This document shows positions 1-9,332 of a stretch of DNA of 64,000 nucleotides, in pieces. The stretch spans positions 124,001 to 188,000 of the forward strand of contig JADKKI010000012.1 of assembly GCA_016720595.1 (NCBI GenBank), read 5' to 3'. Position numbers and translations under genes: made by a program. Position 1 is the stretch's first letter, and each line of letters opens with the position of its first letter. Source of the DNA: Myxococcales bacterium. GTDB lineage: Bacteria > Myxococcota_A > Polyangia > Haliangiales > Haliangiaceae. The notes below the pieces were generated by a model that did not search any database, had not been told where the DNA came from, and saw only the letters and a list, made by a program, of their open reading frames with translations.

Positions 1-2
1 AC

Positions 3-404
3 CGCGAGCTGCTCGACAAGCCCTCCGTCGAGCAGCGTCTCCCCTGGCCGGCGGCGCTGCGCGGCAAGAACGTGGTGGTCGAGGCGGTCGGCGCGGGCCA
101 GCGCAAGGCCAAGGTCCACTACGCGAACGATCTGGCGACCACGGTCGCGAACCAGGTGGGCCAGGTGCGCGTCACGCGTGCCTCGGATCACGGCGCCCTG
201 CCGGCGACCTACGTGAAGGTGTACGCGCGCAAGCTGGGCGGCGGGATCGCGTTCTACAAGGATGGCTACACCGATCTCCGCGGCGCGTTCGACTACGCCA
301 CGCTCTCGACCACCGATCTCGACCAGGTCGAGCGGTTCGCGATCCTCGTGTGCTCGGACCAGGCCGGAGCAGCGATCCTCGAAGCCGCCCCGCCCGCGCG
401 GTGA
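3..404 (+). CDS. C-terminal fragment of a large, probably secreted protein
   Basis: The reading frame is already open at the first base and stops at 402-404, so only the last 133 residues are present and the start lies outside the window. The tail contains VKVYARKLGGGIAFYKDGYT followed by DLRGAFDYATLSTTD and ends AAPPAR. Tails of this style (a Tyr-Ala-Arg strand, then FYKDGYTDLRG) are familiar to me from very long secreted bacterial proteins with repeated beta-sandwich domains, but no catalytic motif is visible and no function is assigned. It is followed closely by the kinase gene on the same strand. Confidence 0.7.
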   Translation, partial: RELLDKPSVEQRLPWPAALRGKNVVVEAVGAGQRKAKVHYANDLATTVANQVGQVRVTRASDHGALPATYVKVYARKLGGGIAFYKDGYTDLRGAFDYATLSTTDLDQVERFAILVCSDQAGAAILEAAPPAR

Positions 405-450
405 CCCGCCGGACGGCCTCCTGGCCAGCCTGTTGGGGTACAGCGTGGGG

Positions 451-456
451 TACAGT
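451..456 (+). promoter_or_regulatory. -10-like hexamer, leaderless-type
   Basis: TACAGT ends 9 bases before the GTG at 466. The spacing places the transcription start at or next to the start codon. No Shine-Dalgarno sequence is seen. Confidence 0.4.
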
Positions 457-465
457 GTCAGGTCT

Positions 466-1524
466 GTGATCGGTCGGGTCGTCGGCAAGTACAAGATCCT
501 CGACCAGATCGGCGAAGGCGGGATGGGCATCGTGTATCGCGCGGAGCACGTGGTGCTCGGCAGCCCCGCCGCGGTGAAGGTCCTGCTCCCGCAGTTCACC
601 CGCGAGCCGGTGGTCGTCGATCGGTTCTTCACCGAGGCCAAGGCCGCCAGCTCGATCAAGCACGTCGGGATCACCGAGGTGTTCGACTACGGCCGCCTGC
701 CAAACGATCAGGCGTTCATCGCGATGGAGCTGCTCCGCGGTGAGGATCTCACCGGATTCCTCGGCCGCCACGGCCGGCTCGATCCATCAGCCGCGGTGGA
801 GATCGTCCGGCAGCTGCTCGCCGCGCTCAACGCCGCCCACGTGATCGGCGTGGTCCACCGCGATCTCAAGCCCGACAACATCTTCCTCACGCGCGACACC
901 GGTGCCCCCGGCGGCATCCGGGTCAAGGTCCTCGATTTCGGCATCGCGAAGCTGATCGGCGATCAGATCATGCCGAAGGCCAAGACCAAGGGCGGGGCGA
1001 TCCTCGGCACCCCCGCCTACATGGCGCCCGAGCAGTGCCGCGGCGGCGTCGAGATCGATGCCCGCGCAGATCTCTATGCGGTGGGCTGCATCCTGTTCGA
1101 GCTGCTCGCCGGCCGCCCACCGTTCGTCGCCGAAGGCGGAGGCGAGACGATGGCGATGCACATCTACGAGGTGCCGCCCAAGCTCTCGGACCATGTGCGA
1201 TCGATACCGCCGGAGCTCGAGGCGCTGGTGGCGAAGATGCTGACCAAGGCGCCGGATGACCGCACGCCCTCGGCCGCCTGGGCGCTCGCCGCTCTCGAGC
1301 GTGTGCCGCTGCCGACGCTCGATGGGATCGAGCTCGCGCTCGCGACGCACGGCCCCGCCCAGCCGCTCGTCGATCCGGAAGCGGGCGCCGACGGCGAGAG
1401 CGACGAGCCCGCGGACAAGTGGCCGCTGTGGATCCCCGTGCTCGTGATCTTGGTCGCGATCGCGATCGCCGGCGCCGCGGTCTACTTCATCGGGCTCGCG
1501 GGCGACGACAAGCTCACCCCGTAG
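466..1524 (+). CDS. Membrane-anchored Ser/Thr protein kinase (kinase 1)
   Basis: Hanks-type (PknB-like) kinase of 352 residues. The glycine loop GEGGMG is at residues 16-21, the ATP-binding lysine lies in AAVKVL, the catalytic loop HRDLKPDN is near residue 131, DFG near 157 and the APE motif follows in MAPEQ. All active residues are intact, so it should phosphorylate Ser/Thr on partner proteins. After the kinase domain comes a short acidic linker and one membrane helix (about residues 319-341) with almost nothing beyond it, which makes the kinase face the cytoplasm. GTG 466 was chosen because the kinase fold begins right there; GTG 445 is an alternative. The 3' end overlaps the convergent transporter gene by 11 bases. 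Confidence 0.9.
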   Translation: MIGRVVGKYKILDQIGEGGMGIVYRAEHVVLGSPAAVKVLLPQFTREPVVVDRFFTEAKAASSIKHVGITEVFDYGRLPNDQAFIAMELLRGEDLTGFLGRHGRLDPSAAVEIVRQLLAALNAAHVIGVVHRDLKPDNIFLTRDTGAPGGIRVKVLDFGIAKLIGDQIMPKAKTKGGAILGTPAYMAPEQCRGGVEIDARADLYAVGCILFELLAGRPPFVAEGGGETMAMHIYEVPPKLSDHVRSIPPELEALVAKMLTKAPDDRTPSAAWALAALERVPLPTLDGIELALATHGPAQPLVDPEAGADGESDEPADKWPLWIPVLVILVAIAIAGAAVYFIGLAGDDKLTP

Positions 1525-3379
1525 CCGCGGCCGTGGCCCCGGCCTTGTCGGCGGGACGCGCGAGCCGCGCGGCGTGCACGATCGACATGCTGATCGCGGT
1601 CTCCACATCGGGCGCATAGGCGAGCCGACCGGGATCGCGCTTGATCCCGGCGCGATCCAGCAGCTCCGCGACCTCCGGGGTCAAGCCCGCGAAGATCACC
1701 TGCACCTTCGAGCGAAACAGCCGGTCGAGGACGGATTCGAGCGCGACCAGGCCCGTGGAGTCCATCGTGGGGACGTGCTCCATCGCGAGGATCATCGTGT
1801 GGTCCTGACCACCGGCAACGTGCAGGGCCTCCATCGCGGTCTTCGCGGCCCCGAAGAACAGCGGGCCTGCGAGCTCGTACACGCGCACGCCGACAGGCAC
1901 CTCCACCTTGGTGTCGCTCACGGTCTGGAGCTGCGCGCGGGTCAGCACCGCCATCCGCTTCATGAACATCAGCGCGGCGAGCATCACGCCGAACGTCACG
2001 GCGATCACCATGTCGAAGCCGACGGTGAGCACGAAGCAGGTGAGCATCACCATCACGTCGGCGCGCGGCGCGATCCGCAACAGCCGCACGAAGTGACGAG
2101 CCTCTGACATGTTGCGGGCGACGATGATCAACAGGCCCGCCAGCGCCGCGATTGGCAGGTACGACACCAGCGGTGCCAGTGCGATCGTCGACGCGAGGAC
2201 CACCACCGATTGCAGCGCGGCTGCGATCGGAGAACGTGCGCCGGCGCGGATGTTGGTGGTCGTGCGGGCGAGGGCTCCCGTGGCCGCGATGCCGCCGAAG
2301 AACGGGACCACGATGTTCGCGATCCCGAGCGCGATCAGCTCCGAGTTCGGATCGTGGGTGGTGCCGCTCATGCCATCGGACGCGGTGGCCGACATCAACG
2401 ACTCGATCGCGCCGAGCATCGCGATCGCGAAGGCCGCAGGCATCAGATCTCGGATCATCTGGAAGCCGAGCGTGGAGCCCGCACTCTCGAGGTGCCACGG
2501 CAGCACTGGAAGCGGCGGCAGCGGCGGGATCCCACGCACCAGCTCGCCGCCGACCGTGCTCGAGAACCGCGAGCCGATGGTGGTGGCGTGGAAGCCCGGA
2601 ATGACGTGATCGCAGAGCACCACGAGCAGCGAGATCGCGGTCAGCGCGATCAGCGGCGCAGGGACCTTGTTCGTCAGCTTCGGGAGGATCAGCAGCATCA
2701 GGATCGTGACCACGGCGATCCCGACGTCCCACGGGTTGACCCCGGGTGCGGCATCGATCAGCGCGCCGAGATATTCGAACGTGCCGCTGGTGCGCGGCAG
2801 TCGCACCCCCATCGCGTCCTTGAGCTGCAGCATCACGATCACGAGCGCGATGCCGGCGGTGAGCCCTGTGGTCACCGGATGGGGCACGAACTGCATCAAC
2901 CTCCCCAGGCGCGCGAGCCCCATCGCGAGGAGCATCACGCCGGCCATCATGCCGGCCACCAGCAAGCCGGAGAGCCCGTACTTGTGGACGATCGGTACCA
3001 GGATGACGACGAAGGCGGCGGTCGGGCCCGTGACCTGGAACCGCGTACCTCCGAGCAGCGCGCAGATCACCCCGGCGATGATCGCGGTGTAGAGCCCGTG
3101 CTGCGGAGGCACGTCGCAGGCGATCGCGAGCGCCATCGAGAGCGGCAGGGCCACGAGGCCGACCACCAGCGCCGCGAACAGATCGGCGCGGAAGTCCTTC
3201 GCCGTGTAGCCTTCTTTCAGCCGCTGGCGGAGGCCATAGCCGAGCAGGTCCTTCGCGCGATACGCGAGAGAGAGCTGGGCGCGGAACGCCTCGGACAGTT
3301 CGTCGACGTAACGAAGGCCCCGCTTGAACACCGCGGCGGCAGCGTACAACGTCTTGACAGCGCCATCGGGGCCTGCCAC
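1514..3379 (-). CDS. SulP-family anion transporter with STAS domain
   Basis: A 621-residue inner-membrane transporter of the SulP (SLC26) family, which carries sulfate, bicarbonate or similar anions. The family signature region is seen at about residues 60-110 (ADLFAALVVGLVALPLSMAL, then the PPQHGLYTAI segment and QVTGPTAAF), followed by about ten hydrophobic helices. The last 130 residues form a cytoplasmic STAS domain with a MDSTG loop, the position phosphorylated in anti-sigma antagonists of the same fold. The substrate cannot be told from sequence. The N-terminus before the first helix is about 50 residues long. Start is GTG 3379; an internal start is possible. Confidence 0.9.
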   Translation of the reverse strand: MAGPDGAVKTLYAAAAVFKRGLRYVDELSEAFRAQLSLAYRAKDLLGYGLRQRLKEGYTAKDFRADLFAALVVGLVALPLSMALAIACDVPPQHGLYTAIIAGVICALLGGTRFQVTGPTAAFVVILVPIVHKYGLSGLLVAGMMAGVMLLAMGLARLGRLMQFVPHPVTTGLTAGIALVIVMLQLKDAMGVRLPRTSGTFEYLGALIDAAPGVNPWDVGIAVVTILMLLILPKLTNKVPAPLIALTAISLLVVLCDHVIPGFHATTIGSRFSSTVGGELVRGIPPLPPLPVLPWHLESAGSTLGFQMIRDLMPAAFAIAMLGAIESLMSATASDGMSGTTHDPNSELIALGIANIVVPFFGGIAATGALARTTTNIRAGARSPIAAALQSVVVLASTIALAPLVSYLPIAALAGLLIIVARNMSEARHFVRLLRIAPRADVMVMLTCFVLTVGFDMVIAVTFGVMLAALMFMKRMAVLTRAQLQTVSDTKVEVPVGVRVYELAGPLFFGAAKTAMEALHVAGGQDHTMILAMEHVPTMDSTGLVALESVLDRLFRSKVQVIFAGLTPEVAELLDRAGIKRDPGRLAYAPDVETAISMSIVHAARLARPADKAGATAAATG

Positions 3380-3422
3380 CCAACATCATGATCGACCGAG
3401 CAAATCTGGGCGCGAGGCCTCG

Positions 3423-4202
3423 ATGAGCGAGCTCGCGACCACGGTCCGCGAGGCCCTCGCAGCGCTCGCCGCGAGCGATCGGAACCTGACGCGGTTCGGT
3501 GCAGCCCACCACGGCTACCTCCTGGCCGCACCGCTCGAATGTGCGCCCAAAGTCCCCGAGGGCCCGCCCGATGGTGTTACCGATGGTCTTCCCGCGGATC
3601 TGGCCACGTTCGTCACCGTGATCGGCAGCGGCGGTGCCGGTCCGGGCTACGGCTGGTTCCCGATCGCCCAGGCGGTGCGGCACCTGGTCGAGCCACCACC
3701 GCAGGTCACCGCGTACACCCGCGCTCTCCCGATCTGTCACCTCGGCTGCGGCTATGCCGCGGTGGTCCCGCTCGACGGCGCGGCGCGTGGCGAGGTGTGG
3801 ATCGATGCCCGCGCGATCGGGCTGTGCGCGCCGCACTACGGGACGTTCACCGGGTTCTATCTCGCGTGGATCGACAGCCTCGCCCACGGCAGCTGGCCCG
3901 CGGACCATATTCCTCCCGGCATGTGCGCCCTGGCGGCCGCGCTGTCTGGCTACTTCGCGATGGTCGAGACCCGGCTCGGCCTCGCGAGCGGCTCCCTCGC
4001 CGGTGACCCACTCCGCGAGGCCCTCGGCGACCTCGGTCCGGGGGCGATCCAGATCGCCGCCGAATCCTCCCCCGTGCTGTTCGACAAGGGGGATCCGGTC
4101 GATCCGTGCCTGACCTGCGCGCGCTTGATCGACGCCCTCGCTGCCGATGGGCTTCCCCGGGACGTCGTCGGTCGGGGACGGCCCGCCCGCCCCGGACGGT
4201 AG
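3423..4202 (+). CDS. SMI1/KNR4 (SUKH)-like protein
   Basis: A 259-residue soluble protein. The stretch TFVTVIGSGGAGPGYGWFPI (residues about 60-80) matches the SUKH-superfamily pattern, in which a hydrophobic strand is followed by a GNGGAGPxYG loop. A second conserved-looking part is LPICHLGCGYAAVVPLDG, followed by FTGFYLAWID near residue 145. SUKH proteins are often immunity proteins of toxin systems or act in cell signalling, but no toxin gene is adjacent. ATG 3423 was preferred over the upstream in-frame ATG because the family-like sequence starts after it. The C-terminal 20 residues are rich in Gly, Arg and Pro and may be poorly conserved. Confidence 0.6.
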   Translation: MSELATTVREALAALAASDRNLTRFGAAHHGYLLAAPLECAPKVPEGPPDGVTDGLPADLATFVTVIGSGGAGPGYGWFPIAQAVRHLVEPPPQVTAYTRALPICHLGCGYAAVVPLDGAARGEVWIDARAIGLCAPHYGTFTGFYLAWIDSLAHGSWPADHIPPGMCALAAALSGYFAMVETRLGLASGSLAGDPLREALGDLGPGAIQIAAESSPVLFDKGDPVDPCLTCARLIDALAADGLPRDVVGRGRPARPGR

Positions 4203-4249
4203 CCCGAGAGCGAAACACGTCACCTGTCCGCCACTCGGACATCACACGG

Positions 4250-4660
4250 ATGTCAGACAGGTCTGCCAGGGTGAGCGCGATGGTCGTGTTCTCTAACCGT
4301 CGCCTCGGCCCTGCCGCGGAGATGCTGGTCTCTCCCGAGGTCGGCGGCGCGATCCTGCGCGAGGCAGCCGCGGCCGCTCGGCCCCTGGCGCAGAGCCGGT
4401 GGGAGCACGAGCTCGTCGTGTGGCTCGAAGATCGATCCCGGCGGCTCGGCGGCGACCTGGACGTCGGGGACATCGCCTGGTCGCCCGAGAACTTCGAACG
4501 CCAGCGCGCGTTCCTGTGCGGCGCGATCGAGCAGGCGGGCCTGGCCTCGACCCACACCCGCGCCCTGACGCAGTGGGCCAAGCAGATCGCCACTCATCCC
4601 CGAGAGGCGATCGTGGTCGGCCGGCGCTGGCAGTGGACTGACGCCAGCGCAACCACTTGA
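4250..4660 (+). CDS. Hypothetical protein
   Basis: A 136-residue protein that I do not recognise. It is predicted to be mostly helical and soluble, with an Ala/Arg/Glu-rich composition and a Trp-rich second half (SRWEHELVVWLEDRS, then DIAWSPENF and RRWQWTD). There is no signal peptide and no membrane segment. Several starts are possible: ATG 4250, GTG 4271 or ATG 4280. The codon pattern with G or C at third positions is consistent through the frame, which supports a real gene. It sits on the same strand between the SUKH-like gene and the C39-like gene. Confidence 0.5.
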   Translation: MSDRSARVSAMVVFSNRRLGPAAEMLVSPEVGGAILREAAAAARPLAQSRWEHELVVWLEDRSRRLGGDLDVGDIAWSPENFERQRAFLCGAIEQAGLASTHTRALTQWAKQIATHPREAIVVGRRWQWTDASATT

Positions 4661-4735
4661 ATCTTAACGTCTATCTGCTCGAAAATGCACGCGTTTGCGA
4701 GGGCTCGGCGGCGACGCCCGGAGCTGTGCGGGTGC

Positions 4736-4741
4736 TAGAGT
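4736..4741 (+). promoter_or_regulatory. -10-like hexamer, leaderless-type
   Basis: TAGAGT ends 9 bases before GTG 4751, inside a 90-base gap between genes. No Shine-Dalgarno is seen between the hexamer and the start. Confidence 0.45.
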
Positions 4742-4750
4742 TCGATCCCC

Positions 4751-5689
4751 GTGGCTGAGGGCCTCACAGGACCGGGCTTCTATCCCCAACCGAACGAGTG
4801 GACCTGCGGTCCATTTGCGCTGAAGCACGCCTTGCTGGCGCTAGGCCGCATGGTCGACGTCAGCCAGATCTCCTCGACCGCGAAGACCCACTGGTGGTCG
4901 GGGACCAACGAGATCCAGCTCGCCCGCGCCGCCCGCGCCTTCGAGTGCGACCTCGTGCTCGAGCGCCGCAGTGATGCCGAGCAGGCGCGCAAGGTCCTGG
5001 TCAAGCACCTGCGCGAGCAGACCCCGGTGCTCCTGTGCGTGGAGGAGTGGAGCCACTGGATCACCGTGCTGAGGTCCGAGGATCGCCGGTTCGTCGTGGT
5101 CGATTCTCAGGACGAGCCCCTGCTCTCGGTCCGCACCTGGCCGCAGCTCCGTAACTGGTGGCGCTATCGCGACGTCGACTACGCGAAGGACAACCCGCCG
5201 GTCCTCTACGACCTGATGGCCGTGACGCCGCGGTTTCGCACCACGGTGAAGGCCGACTTCTCGGTCGATCGCGTGAAGTTCCTGCGACGCCCGGAGAACC
5301 GACGGCTCGCCCACCACTGGAACGAGTACCTCGAGGATCTGCTCGAGATCTGTCGTCCTCCTACGCACCGGATCGCCGAGCCGCTGTCGATGGGCGAGTT
5401 CCTGCGCCGCCACCAGGAGCTGATCGTCACGCGCGTCGTGTACTGGCATGGCGACGTCAACCGCGACGAGGTGGCGAAGGTCCTCCGCGATCTGCGGTTC
5501 GTCTCGGAGACCTACGGTCTCGTGATCCCGGCCTCGATGAGCCGCCGCGCGCTCAACGACCTCGCGATCTTGATCTCGCTGTGGGCGTGCGCCGATCGCG
5601 GCGTCAACGGGATGTTCGGCGCTCCGGGCGCCGATCCCCGCGTCACCGGCAAGCCGCGCAAGCGCGCGCGCGCGAAGAACGGCAAGTAG
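4751..5689 (+). CDS. C39-like (papain-fold) peptidase family protein
   Basis: A 312-residue protein with an N-terminal cysteine-peptidase-like domain. NEWTCGPFALKHALLALG (residues about 15-32) carries the putative nucleophile Cys followed by Gly-Pro, as in C39 bacteriocin-processing peptidases. SHWITVL near residue 100 gives the His, and VVDSQDEP shortly after gives the Asp. The C-terminal 180 residues are not recognised; they end in a basic tail. No ABC transporter or membrane segment is attached, so a role in peptide export is not supported. Start GTG 4751 follows a TAGAGT box. The stop codon lies inside the first copy of a 39-bp tandem repeat. Confidence 0.6.
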   Translation: MAEGLTGPGFYPQPNEWTCGPFALKHALLALGRMVDVSQISSTAKTHWWSGTNEIQLARAARAFECDLVLERRSDAEQARKVLVKHLREQTPVLLCVEEWSHWITVLRSEDRRFVVVDSQDEPLLSVRTWPQLRNWWRYRDVDYAKDNPPVLYDLMAVTPRFRTTVKADFSVDRVKFLRRPENRRLAHHWNEYLEDLLEICRPPTHRIAEPLSMGEFLRRHQELIVTRVVYWHGDVNRDEVAKVLRDLRFVSETYGLVIPASMSRRALNDLAILISLWACADRGVNGMFGAPGADPRVTGKPRKRARAKNGK

Positions 5690-5760
5690 CGCTACTGCAC
5701 AGCGCCGAGCTCGACGAACGCCAAGCAGCGCTACGGCACCGAGCCGAGCTCGACGAACGC
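5683..5760. repeat. Two-copy 39-bp tandem repeat at a convergent gene junction
   Basis: Copies 5683-5721 and 5722-5760 differ at 4 of 39 positions. The unit carries the last codons and stop of the minus-strand VIT gene. Read on the minus strand both copies encode nearly the same tail, AFVELGSVP-stop and AFVELGAVQ-stop, because 39 is a multiple of three. On the plus strand, the TAG stop of the C39-like gene (5687-5689) lies in the first copy, where the second copy has CAG. Confidence 0.9.
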
Positions 5761-8700
5761 TTGGTTCACCATGATCACGTAGGGGCGATCATCGAACGTG
5801 AAGCCCGTGCCGTCGAACCGCAGCACCTGGAGCAGGCCCATCCCGTAGCCCATCGGCCCCTGCGAGAAGTAGTTGATCGAGAGCTCGTACGGGCCGGCCG
5901 CGGGCGTGCCGGGGATCGCGAAGCACTCCGGGCCATAGCCGGTGGTGACGTCTGCGTAGAGATCGCCGCCCGAGGGCAGGTGCATGTTCGAGTACCAGGC
6001 GTGACCGCCCTTGGCGTCCTTGATGTGGAAGTCGACGTCGTTGGCGTCGGTCTCCCAGTACAGGATGAACCGCGTCGACGGCCCGGTCGCGAGCTCCGCC
6101 GAGTGCTTGCTCAGCTGCGCGGTCACCTCGTCGCGCGATCCGCCGTGGGCGAGGTACGCCGCGCCGATCAGGCCCGCATCCTCGCGCAGCACGCGCTCGG
6201 CGCCACGGAACCGGTCGCCCGGGTACTGCTGATCGAGCCCCGCGAGGATCGCCGCGAAGCCGCCGGCGTAGTCGCCACCACGCACGAGGGCGTAGGCGAG
6301 CAGCCGGTGACCGGTGACGTGGTCCGGACGATCCGCCACCGCGCGCCGATACGTATCGATCACGAGCGCGCGCGCCGCGGAGCCGATCCTCTCGAGCCGC
6401 TCGCCGGCGAACCGCCGGAAGTCCGCGCGGGTCGCGAACAGATCGATGATCGAGCCATAGATCCGCGCGGCCTGCACCAGGTCGTGCCTGGCCTCGAGCG
6501 CCTCACCGAGAGCGATCAGCGCGAGCACATCGCCCGGTGCCTCGGCGTGCCAGGCCTGCGCGAGCTGCAAGGCGCCGCGCGTGTCACCGAGCTTGAGCGA
6601 GCGCATCACCTGCGAGAGCTTGCCGGTCAGGGGATCCTGGCTGCGCTCCTTGGGTGTCGTCGACGGCTCCGATGGCGCGGCGCCCCAGTTCGGATCGCCC
6701 GGGACCCGGGGCGGGGACCACGCCCGCGGCGGTGATGACGAGTCTCCGGGCCCCCGGAACGTGAACGGATAGTTCACCTGGACGACGCCGGAGCTCGGCT
6801 TCGGGAACTCGATGTCCTTGATGACGCCGGCGACGCAGCTCGCCACGTTCGGATCCACGCCCGTCGCCGTCGCGCTCGAGACCGCACCGGTCTCGCCGAT
6901 CAGGAACTGGCTCCGGACCATGCCGGTGAGGTTCGGCTTCGCGAGCAGCTCGCGCTCGTAGCAGTACTGGATCTTCTGGATGTTGCGCTTGATGTAGCGG
7001 CGGATGATCGCCTTGTTGAGGTTGCCCTGAGCCTCGGGCTGCCCGACCGACACCGTCGGTAGGGCGGCCATGCGCCCACGCCTCCCGCTACCTCCAGCCC
7101 CGTACCCTTCGCCCGTGCCACTGCCGTGACCGATCGTGCCGTATTGCCCAAGACCGATCGTGCCCTCGCCAACTCCACCACCACCGGGTCCGAACCCCGA
7201 GCGTCCGAAACCGAAGCCACCGTTCGCCTCACCCGCCTCGTTGCCGAGCAGCCCGCCGTACATGTTCGAGTCCTCGAAGCCGCTCGAGATGTCGCCGGTG
7301 TTGGTCAGCGACGCGAACGCCCCCGCATCAGCGTTGCCACCGGTCGCGTCGCCACCGGTCGCGTCACCACCGTCGAGGCTCGCTTCACCGAGCACACCGG
7401 CCGTCCGGGCCAGCTGGATCGCCTGCTCCCGCATGAGGGCAGGCGTCCGGTCAACCGGGGGCGCCTTGGTCGCGATGATCGCGGTGCGCTTGGACTGCTC
7501 GATGCCCTTCGCGCCGATCACCAGGATGTCGGCCAGCGAGGTCCGCGCGATGCCGTATCGCGCGTAGTCTGCCTCGGTCTCGAGGACGATCATCGACGCC
7601 TGGCTCGAGATCACGCGGGACCGCACGGAGCGCCGGGCGATGTCCTCGCGGAGCGCCTGCTTGGCGTTCGGCGCGGAGGTCGCATCGAGTTGCGCTTCGA
7701 GCTCCTCGATCTCGGCGCCGGCGACCGCGCGCTCGATCAGGGCCGAGGGCACCTGCGTCGGGGCGACGGGGCGCGCCTTGCCGTTGATCGCCACGCCGAA
7801 GCCAGTGGCAGGTGATTTGACGCGCGCGTAGATCATGACCGTACTGCCGGGTCGCACGGCGGCGATGCGCCGGGGATAGACCCAGCTCGCGCCCGCGACC
7901 TCGATGGGCAGATCGACGAGCACGGGCTCGCCGAGCCCGATCGCCACGCCCGCGGCGCCCGCATCGAGATCGAACACATCGCCTGGCTGCGGGAGCCCCG
8001 CGCGCGCGATCGCCGCCGCGGCGTGCTCGTCGCGGATCCCACCGGCGAGCACCACATCGACCCGCTGCACCGGGAGCTGCTTGAGCGTGGCCACGAGCTC
8101 CGAGGTGTCGGGCCCCGCGGTGATCACGCCATCGGTCACCACCACCAGCCGCTCGTGCGGCGGGCTGCCACTGCCGAGGGCCGTGAGCGCCTGGGCCAGG
8201 TTCGAGGCTCCTGCCGCGCCGCGCGCGAGGATCTTCGCATCCTGCGCGTCGCCATAGTTCGCCGCGAGCCCGTCGAAGATGCGCTGCGAATCTTGATCGA
8301 AGGCGATGACCTGGAGCGAGAGCGGATCGCCATAGCGCTCGCGCAGCGCCGAGACCAGACGGTGGATCGAGGCGACGTAGCCCTGGAAGCCGAGCGCGCG
8401 CGACGCGCTGGTATCGACGAGCAGCGTGACGCGCTTGGGCGGCTGCGGCGGACCGAACTCGAGGACCTCGGGCGAGGGGGTGAACGCCTGGACCACGAGG
8501 TTACCGGCGGTGACGGCGACGCCCACGCCGGGGGTCGTGGCCACGAAGTCGCGATCAGGACGCCAGTTGCGCTCGCTGAGCCCCTGGTCGACCGAGCTGC
8601 CGTCGAGCTGCATCACGCCGATCGTCGCGTCGACGCGCTCGATCTTCGGGAGGCCGCGGAGCGGGAGGGTGTACGGCTTGCCCACCAGCTCCTGGGAGAA

Positions 8701-9249
8701 CGAGATCACGAGGTGCTTGTCGCCCTTCGCGGGGATCGGGAAGACTTTTGCCGTGAACTGGTTGCCGGCGCCCTTCTCGAGCAGCGCAGGATCCTGCCGG
8801 CGGTGCAAGAAGTCATCGTAGACGCGGCGCGCGAGCCCTTTCTCGACGACCTCGGCCTCCTGCATCTGGCCATCGAGCTCCATCGCGAACCGTGACACCG
8901 CGGCACCGCTGGGTAGGGTGATCGCGAACGTGCCCTCGCGAACGCGGGCCTCGGGGTTGTGGAAGTAGAGGTGGAGCTCGGTGAACGCGAGCGGCCCCTG
9001 CACGATCGCCTTCGCATCGACCCGCGTGATCTGGAGGCCGCTGCCATCCGAGGCGGTCAGCGTCCACGGTGGCGCGGCCTCGCGTGCCTGCGGCGTGGTG
9101 GGGACGAACATCGCCGTGATCGGCGCCATCTCCACGATCGGCGGCGAATCCTTGGGCGGCTTCTGCTCCGGTGCTCCGGACCGCCCGTTTCCGGACTGGC
9201 AACCCACCGCGAGACCAACCACTGCGTAGCCGACGAGCCTGGTGTTCAC
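5731..9249 (-). CDS. VIT-vWA lipoprotein with AgmX-type, TPR and DUF2135-like domains
   Basis: A 1172-residue exported protein. A lipoprotein signal ends in AVGC at residue 17. A VIT domain follows at about 63-200 and a von Willebrand A domain at about 275-430 with a MIDAS loop DTSAS. A Gly-rich linker (about 620-725) leads to an AgmX/PglI-type domain (about 740-830) with YIKRNIQKIQYCYERELL, a TPR-like helical region (about 875-955), and a C-terminal DUF2135-like beta domain (about 1055-1165, TDANDVDFHIKDAKGG). Family members of this shape are thought to be cell-surface or periplasmic interaction proteins. GTG 9249 was chosen because AAGGAG lies 6 bases before it and the signal peptide follows at once. 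Confidence 0.85.
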   Translation of the reverse strand: MNTRLVGYAVVGLAVGCQSGNGRSGAPEQKPPKDSPPIVEMAPITAMFVPTTPQAREAAPPWTLTASDGSGLQITRVDAKAIVQGPLAFTELHLYFHNPEARVREGTFAITLPSGAAVSRFAMELDGQMQEAEVVEKGLARRVYDDFLHRRQDPALLEKGAGNQFTAKVFPIPAKGDKHLVISFSQELVGKPYTLPLRGLPKIERVDATIGVMQLDGSSVDQGLSERNWRPDRDFVATTPGVGVAVTAGNLVVQAFTPSPEVLEFGPPQPPKRVTLLVDTSASRALGFQGYVASIHRLVSALRERYGDPLSLQVIAFDQDSQRIFDGLAANYGDAQDAKILARGAAGASNLAQALTALGSGSPPHERLVVVTDGVITAGPDTSELVATLKQLPVQRVDVVLAGGIRDEHAAAAIARAGLPQPGDVFDLDAGAAGVAIGLGEPVLVDLPIEVAGASWVYPRRIAAVRPGSTVMIYARVKSPATGFGVAINGKARPVAPTQVPSALIERAVAGAEIEELEAQLDATSAPNAKQALREDIARRSVRSRVISSQASMIVLETEADYARYGIARTSLADILVIGAKGIEQSKRTAIIATKAPPVDRTPALMREQAIQLARTAGVLGEASLDGGDATGGDATGGNADAGAFASLTNTGDISSGFEDSNMYGGLLGNEAGEANGGFGFGRSGFGPGGGGVGEGTIGLGQYGTIGHGSGTGEGYGAGGSGRRGRMAALPTVSVGQPEAQGNLNKAIIRRYIKRNIQKIQYCYERELLAKPNLTGMVRSQFLIGETGAVSSATATGVDPNVASCVAGVIKDIEFPKPSSGVVQVNYPFTFRGPGDSSSPPRAWSPPRVPGDPNWGAAPSEPSTTPKERSQDPLTGKLSQVMRSLKLGDTRGALQLAQAWHAEAPGDVLALIALGEALEARHDLVQAARIYGSIIDLFATRADFRRFAGERLERIGSAARALVIDTYRRAVADRPDHVTGHRLLAYALVRGGDYAGGFAAILAGLDQQYPGDRFRGAERVLREDAGLIGAAYLAHGGSRDEVTAQLSKHSAELATGPSTRFILYWETDANDVDFHIKDAKGGHAWYSNMHLPSGGDLYADVTTGYGPECFAIPGTPAAGPYELSINYFSQGPMGYGMGLLQVLRFDGTGFTFDDRPYVIMVNQAFVELGSVP

Positions 9250-9255
9250 TGCGAT

Positions 9256-9260
9256 CTCCT
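9256..9260 (-). promoter_or_regulatory. Shine-Dalgarno deciding the VIT gene start
   Basis: On the minus strand the sequence AAGGAG stands 6 bases before GTG 9249. It excludes the much longer upstream in-frame ORF, whose extra residues look non-coding. This is one of few clear ribosome binding sites in the window. Confidence 0.75.
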
Positions 9261-9332
9261 TCACCTCGGACCACACGAGGTGCTCTCGAGTTCCCGCGAT
9301 CGAGAACTCTACGGGATCTGCAGGCGTTCCAG

